From JAUVXJ01 sp964433755 (GTDB taxonomy: Bacteria > Chloroflexota > Anaerolineae > UBA7937 > B3-Chlor), in assembly GCA_964433755.1 (NCBI GenBank), contig CAYSSR010000003.1, positions 434,001 to 498,000 on the forward strand: 64,000 bases of DNA, given 5' to 3'. The notes below the pieces were generated by a model. It worked only from the letters and a program-made list of their open reading frames with translations. It made no database searches and was not told where the DNA came from. Made by a program: the position numbers and the translations under genes. This document shows positions 25,376 through 32,368 of the stretch, piece after piece (the stretch's first letter is position 1; the number at the start of each line of letters is the position of its first letter).

Positions 25376-26380
25376 GTGCAACTATCCGGCCACTGGGTCC
25401 ACTATACCCCTGAAAACTCGCCACTAGCTGGTGTACTCGCTTGGCCAATAGCCTTCGATAGCAGGAACAGAGCGTGGATGTGCATCTCGGGCAAGTCCGG
25501 CGAGAGGCTGGGCCTGGTCGTCTTAGATGACCGCGACTGGACGCACTACCCTCCAGGATACGGCGGACTACCCGATCAGCCGATCTGCGGCATGGTCGTT
25601 GATGGGCACGACCACCTGTGGCTGCATCGTCCCTTCTTCGGCATCGATGAGTTTGACGGCGAGCAAGTCGTGACTCACAAACCTGGGTTCAAGGGCTTGC
25701 TGCCACTGGTGATGGGGACCAATCTTGCGGCAGCTGACCTTCAAGGCAACGTCTGGTTTGCGTGGCCCTCCGTAGGAGTGTTTCGCTTTGACGGATCGAG
25801 TTGGTGGGCATTCACGTCTTCGAACTGCGATCTTCCCAGCGACTGGGTGATGGCTCTCTCAGCCGATTCTCGAGGTAGGGTATGGTTTGCCGTTCAGAGT
25901 GGTGATCGGTCCGACATCATCTCTTTTGATGGCGCTCATTGGACCGTTCTCGCCAGCCTACCTGTCAGCCGCCGGAGACACCAGATCACCGCGGTGGCTG
26001 TTGATCTGGACGAGCATATCTGGGTGGGGTGGTGCGAGGCGTGGCTGTGGCGCTTCGATGGAACGGAATGGCATCAGTATACGGAGCGCAACTCCTCTCT
26101 TTCGTCCAACACCGTGTACTCTCTCTTGGTGGACGGCGACAATCGCAAGTGGATTGGCACCCCGAGCGAGATCGCCATCACTGATGGCCGTGAGTGGGCT
26201 TGTTGGGGAGCGTTCGTGCCTGGCACAGGACAGGCGCCGATGTCCCGAGACGCAACTCTCTCTGGTGGTGCTCTGGCAAATGAGCCATACGTTCTTATGG
26301 GAAGCCTTGTCGCTGAGGACAGGCTGGGACGCAAGTGGATGTCAACTGTCGAAGGGGTATGTGTCTTTGTCCCTTCCTAG
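25376..26380 (+). CDS. beta-propeller protein, candidate immunity protein of tip 2
   Basis: GTG 25376 follows TAGGAGA, which overlaps the tip 2 stop, so the two are translationally coupled. The 334-residue cytosolic protein (no signal peptide) has repeats of the two-component-regulator-propeller type: DSRNRAWMCI, DGHDHLWLH, DLQGNVWFAW, DSRGRVWFA, DLDEHIWVGW, DGDNRKWIG. Coupling to a toxin tip suggests it neutralises that tip; this is inference from position. A second, broken copy lies at 28124-28690 together with the tip 2 tail, showing the pair moved or duplicated as a unit. Confidence 0.75.
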   Translation: MQLSGHWVHYTPENSPLAGVLAWPIAFDSRNRAWMCISGKSGERLGLVVLDDRDWTHYPPGYGGLPDQPICGMVVDGHDHLWLHRPFFGIDEFDGEQVVTHKPGFKGLLPLVMGTNLAAADLQGNVWFAWPSVGVFRFDGSSWWAFTSSNCDLPSDWVMALSADSRGRVWFAVQSGDRSDIISFDGAHWTVLASLPVSRRRHQITAVAVDLDEHIWVGWCEAWLWRFDGTEWHQYTERNSSLSSNTVYSLLVDGDNRKWIGTPSEIAITDGREWACWGAFVPGTGQAPMSRDATLSGGALANEPYVLMGSLVAEDRLGRKWMSTVEGVCVFVPS

Positions 26381-26436
26381 TTGCCCTGGCGGTCGCAAAG
26401 CGGATAGTGGTTCTGGTGCCGGCATCTGTCCCGTAG
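26380..26436 (+). pseudogene. remnant of an RHS toxin tail
   Basis: Reading in frame from 26380 gives VALAVAKRIVVLVPASVP and a TAG at 26434. The last residues match the longer tail at 27019-27177 (GQRLAVLVPVSIL), and the stop-to-ATG distance to the next gene is nearly the same (19 versus 20 bases). The toxin body is gone. Confidence 0.55.
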
Positions 26437-26455
26437 CAGAACAACAGGGGCAGGA

Positions 26456-27019
26456 ATGATCCAATTGTCCATTGCAGGTCAAGCGGTGGAATTGAGCAGA
26501 CATGACTTCCTGAGTTTGCTGGACCACATCGCAGCGGGATACTACGTACTAGCTGAAGCCTGCCAACACTATCACATCAATGGGTTCGCTGACTGGAAGA
26601 ACGCGCTTCCGAGAACCCTGGAGATGGTGGGGTGGGAAACACCGATGGAGACTGTGGAGACCCAGATTGACGACGAAGGGTTGCGCGAGGCCTTTCATTC
26701 CTTGAGAGAACACCTGCAAGAGGTGATCAGCATAGACGAGCAGATCATAGACTGGTTGGCAGCGTACGTAGGTCTATCATCGTCACGGGGTGAATGTAAC
26801 AGACGACGGATGGATCGACGACTGCACAAGATCGTAGTGGAGGAGGGCCCAATCTGGGCCATGGACCCGGAGTATCAGGTGTTCGTGGGCAAGTCTGAGA
26901 AACACATGCTGGCCGTGACGGAAGCCAAGCAACGGATGGATCGTAGGCTCAAACAGCTCACGGACCATTGTGAGGGGGATGGTGATGCCTTGGCAGGCGG
27001 CAAACCATCCACGGCCTGA
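26456..27019 (+). CDS. candidate RHS immunity protein, paralogue A1
   Basis: 187 residues, no signal peptide or membrane segment, mostly helical. It begins MIQLSIAGQAVEL and includes LEMVGWETPMETVETQIDDE, LREAFHSLREHL and FVGKSEKHMLAVTEAKQRMDRRLKQL. No known family recognised. ATG 26456 follows AGGGGCAGGA. It is paralogous along its whole length to the gene at 27198 and, like it, starts about 20 bases after the stop of an RHS-tail fragment. That repeated tail-then-gene order is the basis for calling it an immunity protein. Confidence 0.7.
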   Translation: MIQLSIAGQAVELSRHDFLSLLDHIAAGYYVLAEACQHYHINGFADWKNALPRTLEMVGWETPMETVETQIDDEGLREAFHSLREHLQEVISIDEQIIDWLAAYVGLSSSRGECNRRRMDRRLHKIVVEEGPIWAMDPEYQVFVGKSEKHMLAVTEAKQRMDRRLKQLTDHCEGDGDALAGGKPSTA

Positions 27020-27177
27020 TAGGACTGGGAACAGCCATCATTGTGGCAACGCTTGTAGAGGATTTCGTCACTCTTGGGGTGGGCTCTCTTGATGATGCAG
27101 TGACGGTGCCGGCTGGTGTCTACTTCATCAACTACGGCCAACGACTGGCAGTCTTGGTGCCGGTGTCTATCCTGTAG
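27019..27177 (+). pseudogene. RHS toxin C-terminal tail fragment
   Basis: In frame from 27019 the sequence reads IGLGTAIIVATLVEDFVTLG, then VGSLDDAVTVPAGVYFINYG, then QRLAVLVPVSIL and TAG at 27175. The VEDFVT-G-G...DDA pattern is typical of the last 50 residues of many RHS/polymorphic toxins. There is no start codon or core. It shares its first base with the stop codon of paralogue A1, marking a recombination join, and ends 20 bases before paralogue A2. Confidence 0.65.
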
Positions 27178-27197
27178 CAGAGTAGCAGGGGGCAGGC

Positions 27198-27758
27198 ATG
27201 ATCCAATTGTCCATCGCAGGTCAAGAGGTGGAATTGAATGAACGTTACTTCCTGACTCTGATAGACAAAATCGCGGGAGGATACTATCCAGTCGCTAGGG
27301 CGCATCACGCTGATCACTTCAACGGTTTGGCTGACTGGCACAATGTGTTCCCGAGAACACTAGAGATGGTCGGATGGGACACCCCAATGGCAACTGTTGA
27401 AGCCCGAATCGATGACGATGAACTCCGCGAGGCTTTCCACTCCTTGAGAGCGCACCTCAAAGGACTGATCGAGATTGACGAGCAGATGACAGAATGGTTG
27501 GCGGGGTTCGTGGGCGTGTCATTCTCCGAGGACGAGCGAGCCAGACGTCGCTTGGGTCGAAGACTCGACAAGATTCTGGAGGACCAGGGGGCAATCTGGG
27601 CCACGCAGCCGGAGTATCGGGTGTTTGTGGGTAGGTCTCAGAAGCACATGCTGGCTGTCACGGAAGCTAAGCAACAGATGGATCGCAGGCTCAAACAGCT
27701 CTTGGGCCGCTGTGGTGAGGATGGCGATGCTTTTCCACGCGGCAAACCATCTACGTGA
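27198..27758 (+). CDS. candidate RHS immunity protein, paralogue A2
   Basis: 186 residues, a diverged copy of the 26456-27019 product (MIQLSIAGQEVEL, LEMVGWDTPMATVEARIDDDELREAFHSL, FVGRSQKHMLAVTEAKQQMDRRLKQLL). The upstream 60 bases are also shared, including the AGGGGGCAGG ribosome site, so the tail plus gene duplicated in tandem with a 742-base offset. The N-terminal third differs most (YFLTLIDKIAGGYYPVARAH versus DFLSLLDHIAAGYYVLAEAC), as expected if the copies recognise different toxins. Cytosolic, no known domain. Confidence 0.7.
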   Translation: MIQLSIAGQEVELNERYFLTLIDKIAGGYYPVARAHHADHFNGLADWHNVFPRTLEMVGWDTPMATVEARIDDDELREAFHSLRAHLKGLIEIDEQMTEWLAGFVGVSFSEDERARRRLGRRLDKILEDQGAIWATQPEYRVFVGRSQKHMLAVTEAKQQMDRRLKQLLGRCGEDGDAFPRGKPST

Positions 27759-28022
27759 CACAGCTGCAGGAAAGAGCGACTCCATCCAGGGCCTTGCACT
27801 TCGCCGGCGGGTTAGATCACGCATGTCCGTGACACGGTGGTAGGACCGCGTGTTTGACTCAGCGGCTCAAGGGGGCAACTTGCAGGAGTATGCCTGAGCT
27901 GCCACACTGTTTCCGTTCAACCGACCTTCTCGGATCCTTCTGTTCTCACAACAATGCCCTGCGGGTACCAGGTTGAGTCAGACGCTGTGTCTGTAGACGG
28001 CTGCGCACTGCATGGGCTTTGG

Positions 28023-28115
28023 AATCAGCCAGTTGTGGTTGTCGTTGCTGGTATGCTGATCATCATTGGGGAAGACAACCTACAGGCTGCAAATGCTCCT
28101 GCCATCACAGACCAG
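28023..28115 (+). pseudogene. second copy of the tip 2 tail
   Basis: Reads NQPVVVVVAGMLIIIGEDNL and then QAANAPAITDQ, matching the end of tip 2 (25275-25367). The tip 2 stop TAG is CAG here (28113-28115), so the frame runs on to 28175. Confidence 0.75.
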
Positions 28116-28123
28116 GAGACCTC

Positions 28124-28690
28124 GCGGAGCTATCCGGTCGTTGGGTCCACTATACACCTGACAATTCGCCGCTAGCCGGCCCAGGCGTCTGGCCAATAGC
28201 GTTCGATGGCAGGGATAGAACGTGGATTTGCGTCTCAGGAACGCCGAGCAACAGACTGGGCGTGGTCGTCCTTGATGGCCACGACTGGACTCACTACCCT
28301 CCAGGATACGGCGGACTATCCGACCAGCCGATCTATGGCATGATCGTTGATGGCCATCACCACGTGTGGCTGCATTGTCCTTTCTTCGGCATCTATGAGT
28401 TTGACGGCGAGCAAGTCGTGACTCACAGGTCTGGGTTCAAGGGCTTGCTTCCACCTGTGATGGGGACCAATCCTGCGGCTGCTGACCTTCAGGACAACGT
28501 CCGGTTTGCGTGGCCCTCCGTGAGAGTGTTTCACTTTGACGGATCAAGCTGGAAGACATTCACGTCTTCGAACTGTGGTGTCACCGGCGAATGGCTGATG
28601 GTTCTCTCGGCCGATTCTCGAGGAAGGGTGTGGTCCGCTGTTCAGAGTAGTTATCGGGCCGACATCATCTCTCTTGATGGCGTTGATTGA
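28124..28690 (+). pseudogene. truncated second copy of the propeller gene
   Basis: Homologous to the first 190 codons of the 25376 gene (GRWVHYTPDNSPLAGPGVWPIA..., DGHDWTHYPPGYGGLSDQPI..., FDGSSWKTFTSSNCG). The start codon is destroyed: GTG at 25376 corresponds to GCG at 28124. Homology stops at about 28690, where a TGA closes the frame and the sequence switches to a different toxin tail. The remaining blades are absent. It records a duplication of the tip 2 tail plus propeller, later cut by another recombination. Confidence 0.8.
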
Positions 28691-28832
28691 ACAGGTTGGG
28701 GCAGCCGCCGGTGTCAAGATCGTATGGTGCTTCAGCACAGAAGCAGCCAGGGGTGCAATGTACCACCTGTTCTTTGCCGAGAATCCTGAACTTCTTGAGA
28801 GGATCGAACTTGTGTACGAACCGATGGACTAG
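28683..28832 (+). pseudogene. RHS toxin C-terminal tail fragment, restriction-endonuclease-fold-like
   Basis: From 28683 the frame reads LIEQVGAAAGVKIVWCFSTE, then AARGAMYHLFFAENPELLER, then IELVYEPMD and TAG at 28830. The W-x-F-x(3-4)-A-A...IEL pattern resembles the closing beta-alpha-beta of REase-fold RHS toxins. No core precedes it. It overlaps the end of the broken propeller copy and lies 38 bases before the next gene. Confidence 0.55.
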
Positions 28833-28870
28833 AGCCAGGGTATGTGCAAGACGATAGGAGTGCCAATCGA

Positions 28871-29434
28871 ATGTCAGACGTTGTTCTAAAGCTGATACCG
28901 GCCTCTCCCAAATGCGTACCAGACGACGAGGCATTGAAGGTAGCATCTCACTTGCTCGGGAGTTTCTTCCCGGGAGCAGAAGAGGCAACTTTCGAGAGTG
29001 CAGAACGAGTGCGCTTCATCGACCCGGGCCAGAATCTGGAGCGTATAACGTGCCCTGTTTGCGGAGGTGAGATCGACATGGCATGGTGGCAGAAAGCTAT
29101 GAGTGCTGCATGCCAAACACACTTCTCTGATCTGTCAATCGAATTGCCATGCTGCAATGCTGCATCGTCGCTCAATGACCTGCTCTACGACTCGCCCGCA
29201 GGATTCGCTAGGTTCCAATTGACAGTGCGCAACCCAAGCGGGGAAGTTGAGCAGGCCCAGTTGGAGCAGCTGGAGATGGCTCTGGGATGCTCACTGCGCG
29301 AGATTTGGGCACACTACTGGCTGGGATCGCTGGTGTGGTTAGCTGGAGGGATCGTAGGAACAGGCCTCTTCAAACAAGCGCACACGTCGACTGGCTTGCG
29401 CCAGCAAGTCTGGAAGCGACCGCCGTTAAGGTAG
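28871..29434 (+). CDS. candidate RHS immunity protein B, probably with a readthrough tail
   Basis: ATG 28871 (MSDVVLKLIPASPKCVPDDE) starts a cytosolic protein with a CPVCGGEIDMAWWQKAM motif and a PCCNAASSLNDLLYDSPAGFARFQLTVRNP segment; the four Cys could bind zinc. The body resembles a family I have seen next to RHS and other polymorphic toxin genes, ending in IWAHY. Here the frame continues about 38 codons past IWAHY (WLGSLVWLAGG onward), suggesting the natural stop was lost at a recombination join near 29320. It follows a toxin-tail fragment. Confidence 0.6.
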   Translation: MSDVVLKLIPASPKCVPDDEALKVASHLLGSFFPGAEEATFESAERVRFIDPGQNLERITCPVCGGEIDMAWWQKAMSAACQTHFSDLSIELPCCNAASSLNDLLYDSPAGFARFQLTVRNPSGEVEQAQLEQLEMALGCSLREIWAHYWLGSLVWLAGGIVGTGLFKQAHTSTGLRQQVWKRPPLR

Positions 29435-29505
29435 GTGCGTTCGCCTCATTCGGGCGGACGGTGCCGCAGGATGAAGACTGCGATCCCAGGGCTGAGATCA
29501 GGAAA

Positions 29506-29577
29506 CGGCTGGACATCGTCGCCCAGCAGCAAGCTGACCGATAGTACTACTTCACCGACGCGCTGGGCACCGTGTGA
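29506..29577 (+). pseudogene. RHS core fragment (third copy)
   Basis: Reads RLDIVAQQQADR, a TAG, then YYFTDALGTV and TGA, matching GLDIIAQQQADRQYYFHDGLGSV of tips 1 and 2. Two stop codons kill it. It marks the right end of the RHS array. Confidence 0.8.
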
Positions 29578-29738
29578 CCCCCCGTCGGCCGCGCTCAGGA
29601 CGCGGCTCAGCATGCTCTGTCCCGGTGGTGCCGACAAAGCGGCTCGTAGTGAGCCCAAGGCCCGCACGGAGGCGATCTCTCCCAAACTCCACTCCGCGCC
29701 TACCGTTCTCGGCCCTCAACGAGCACTCCCAGGAATGA
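29578..29738. other. non-coding end of the RHS region
   Basis: With 29435-29505 it makes up the rest of the gap between the last RHS-related gene and the next gene. No further homology or gene is seen. Confidence 0.4.
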
Positions 29739-29768
29739 GAAAGCTCCCCCGTTGCCGAGGGAGCTTTC
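29739..29768. terminator. hairpin between convergent units
   Basis: GAAAGCTCCC (29739-29748) and GGGAGCTTTC (29759-29768) form a 10-bp perfect stem. It lies between the plus-strand RHS region and the end of the minus-strand SBBP gene. The U tract is inside the stem (TTTC), so it is a weak or bidirectional terminator. Confidence 0.6.
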
Positions 29769-29843
29769 GCTTCGTTGCCTATTCGAACCAGGGCCGTCTG
29801 CCGGCCACCCTGAGGGCTGGTCGGCTCGCGATGTGGTCCGATC

Positions 29844-31217
29844 CTACGGTGCGTACTTGATGGTCACGAAGTCCGACCCGGTGCCACTGCCTCGACTACC
29901 ACCCACGACGTAGACGTCGCCGGTGACGGGGCACACTCCTACCGCATTCCCCTGGTCAAACCCGCTCCCAGGTCCATTGTAGCGGTCCCTCCACTTGTTG
30001 CCGCCACCACCACCCCTGGCGAGTACGACCAGGTCGCCACTGGTGCTACTTCTGGTACTGAATCCGGTCACGTACACCCTCTTGTTCTCGGCGTCGATAT
30101 CGTTGGGCACATCGTCTTGCCCCGCTTCATAACCCCACAGCTTGACCCACTTCTGCACACCATTGCGCTTGTAGCGGATCATAGCGATGTTAGCATCCCC
30201 GCGTCCCGTCACGCTGGATCCGGCGATGAATACGCCGGTGCCCCAAGCGTCGATGGCATAGCCCACATCCGGCCCGTTGGCGCTGCCGTTGTACCGCCTG
30301 ACCCACATGGTCTTCCCGGCCCTACTGAACCTGACCGTGACGATGTCGCAGTTGATAGTGTTGCGGTAGCTGTACCCCGTGATGTAGGGGAAGTTGTAGC
30401 TATCCAGCGCGACGTCCATCGACCCATCGCTCAGATTGTAGTTGCTGTTCCATCGTCCCACCCACAGTTGCTTTCCGCCAGCCGAGTACTTCACCAGGCA
30501 GTAGTCGAAATTGGTGCCATCACCCTTGCTCGGACCCGTCACGTACACGTTGTTGTTCGAGTCAACCGCTACGGCCCGCGCGATGTCACTTCCACCGTCG
30601 GGACCATCGTACTGCTTCACCCACTTCCTGGTTCCATCCGGCGCATACTTGATCGTCACGAAGTCATACTGATTCCCGGTGCCGGTCCTGAACCCCGTCA
30701 CGATCACGTCCCCGTTGGAGTCCAACGCGATATCCATCCCACCATCGTCTTTCGATCCCGGGCTGCTGTACCGCTTCACCCACTTCTGGACACCAGAGGA
30801 GTTGTACTTGATAGTCACGATGTCGCCGTCGCTACTGGAGCCGAAGCTCCGACCCGTCACGTAGACGTTGCCATCGTCATCCACCACGATGCCTCTAGCT
30901 CCATCCCAGTCGCTAGCAGTGCCATCGTACCTCTTCATCCACTTCACGCCCCCGTTGGCGCGGCCGTACTTGATGACCAGGTAGTCCTCTCCTGAAGAGC
31001 CACCGTGGCTCCTGCCAGCAACATAGACGTTGCCCGAATTGTCGAAGGCCAGTGCTGCAGCCGAATCGATCTCGCTCGCCGGCCCGTTGTACCGCTTCAG
31101 CCAGTAGCGCGTGGCGGCTGCATCCACGGCGGGCACGACAAGCGCGAGCAATACGAGAGAGAAGAGAACCACCCTCGCTGTCCGGCTCAAGTCAATCCGA
31201 AATCTCCAGGTGTTCAT
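29844..31217 (-). CDS. secreted SBBP-repeat beta-propeller protein
   Basis: ATG 31217 (MNTWRFRIDLSRTARVV) follows GGAGG at 7 bases and begins a signal peptide with cleavage near VDAAA. The rest of the 457-residue protein is eight to nine SBBP-like repeats of about 50 residues: ALAFDNSGNVYVAGRSHG...DYLVIKYG, VVDDDGNVYVTGRSFG...DIVTIKYN, ALDSNGDVIVTGF...DFVTIKYA. There is no lipobox and no anchor, so it is probably secreted. Function unknown; SBBP proteins are common surface scaffolds. It has a clear promoter at 31297-31325 and is monocistronic. Confidence 0.85.
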   Translation of the reverse strand: MNTWRFRIDLSRTARVVLFSLVLLALVVPAVDAAATRYWLKRYNGPASEIDSAAALAFDNSGNVYVAGRSHGGSSGEDYLVIKYGRANGGVKWMKRYDGTASDWDGARGIVVDDDGNVYVTGRSFGSSSDGDIVTIKYNSSGVQKWVKRYSSPGSKDDGGMDIALDSNGDVIVTGFRTGTGNQYDFVTIKYAPDGTRKWVKQYDGPDGGSDIARAVAVDSNNNVYVTGPSKGDGTNFDYCLVKYSAGGKQLWVGRWNSNYNLSDGSMDVALDSYNFPYITGYSYRNTINCDIVTVRFSRAGKTMWVRRYNGSANGPDVGYAIDAWGTGVFIAGSSVTGRGDANIAMIRYKRNGVQKWVKLWGYEAGQDDVPNDIDAENKRVYVTGFSTRSSTSGDLVVLARGGGGGNKWRDRYNGPGSGFDQGNAVGVCPVTGDVYVVGGSRGSGTGSDFVTIKYAP

Positions 31218-31296
31218 AGTAAACCTCCTGTCTTGTGTGCGCTTCTGCCGCTCGATGGGTGAACCAGAATCCAGCGAAGGCCCTGATACTACGGAT

Positions 31297-31325
31297 ACTT
31301 TACCATAACGAATCGCAGGGGTCAA
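31297..31325 (-). promoter_or_regulatory. promoter of the SBBP gene
   Basis: On the minus strand TTGACC (31325-31320), a 17-base spacer and TAAAGT (31302-31297). The start site would be near 31290, leaving a leader of about 70 bases. Confidence 0.7.
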
Positions 31326-31352
31326 GCGCGCGCATTCACTCACGTACCACAT

Positions 31353-31684
31353 TGCCGAAGAGGCGTGGTCCCCTGAACAAATGGAGCAGGATCAGTGGCC
31401 CCGCGCCGAGGGGCATCCCTTGGAGACAACACCAACCAGGACACTCTGAGGCGGACGTTGCTCACCACCATAGACCCAGCAGCCACGGTCCCTATGTCCA
31501 TGGCATCCAGATCGTCGACAACGCTACTGGTTGGCTCGTACAGGCGGCCAAGTTGGGGCGTCGCTATCCAGAGTCCGTCACGGTTGCACCAAGAGAGTGG
31601 GGGCTCTTGTCCTCTTGCTAGCCTCGGCCACGGGCCAAAGACAAGCGCTGCCGGCTCGCGCAGATCACCCCAATGTGGCCGTGG
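31353..31684. other. non-coding stretch, nothing recognised
   Basis: Between the SBBP promoter region and the end of the broken lipoprotein gene I see no supported gene, repeat or terminator. Confidence 0.35.
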
Positions 31685-32225
31685 TCACTTGGGGTAGACA
31701 GCACTCACGCCAACAGCCTTGATGTAGCCGCCTATTCCCTCCTGGGTGCCTTCCCACTCCACCCAGGCGTTGTCCCGCACCGAGATGGTGAAATCCGCCG
31801 GGCCGCCTGGCACAGACACGCAAGCCAAGTGCTGCATCAGCGGCACGTCCACAACCCCATCACACACATGTCGTGCCACCATCTCCGCCGATGGGATGAT
31901 CGATAGATGGAAGGAATCCTCTTCCAGCGCACCGGAGAGCTCAGCCGAGATGGGACCGAGTTCGATGAATTCACACGTCCCACAGTAGATCGTGCACGAA
32001 TCGTCAAAGAACTCCCCAGCCCCGGAGCCGGTGATACTGCCATCGGGCGCCACGGTGAACTCGAAGTCCACATACGCCCTCTAGAAGTACTGCTCACCTC
32101 CACCAGCAACCTCGCAGGTGAAGTCCACGTTGCCCTCCCATTCCGTTGCCAAGGGGAGCGGTGGCTGTCCATCGTCCGGCGTCGGAGTGGCGGTGGGCTC
32201 CTCATCACCCGACGGGGAATGGCGT
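31685..32225 (-). pseudogene. lipoprotein-type gene broken by an in-frame stop
   Basis: On the minus strand the frame reads SGDEEPTATPTPDDGQPPLP, a Pro/Thr linker typical of lipoproteins here, then TEWEGNVDFTCEVAGGGEQYF, a TAG (32083-32081), and then RAYVDFEFTVAPDGSITGSG in the same frame to a stop at 31685. The downstream 128 codons are intact and contain a CTIYCGTCEF Cys cluster. No N-terminal signal peptide remains upstream of the linker. Either the gene is decayed or the TAG is a sequencing error; loss of the N-terminus favours decay. Family unknown. Confidence 0.65.
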
Positions 32226-32368
32226 GTCAACTGTGAAGAAAGCCACCGCTGGCTGCCTACACGTCACGGCCAAGCCACAGACACTGTCCTGGTCTGCATC
32301 CTCGCCCTGCTGCCTCACTGGACCGGCGCACCTCTGGCGTCAATGGCAAGCCTGGGCCTGACAACCAG

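Noticed and set aside
25376..26380. Sensor kinase, because of two-component-regulator-propeller-like repeats
   Set aside because: There is no kinase, transmembrane or signal segment; only the propeller is present.
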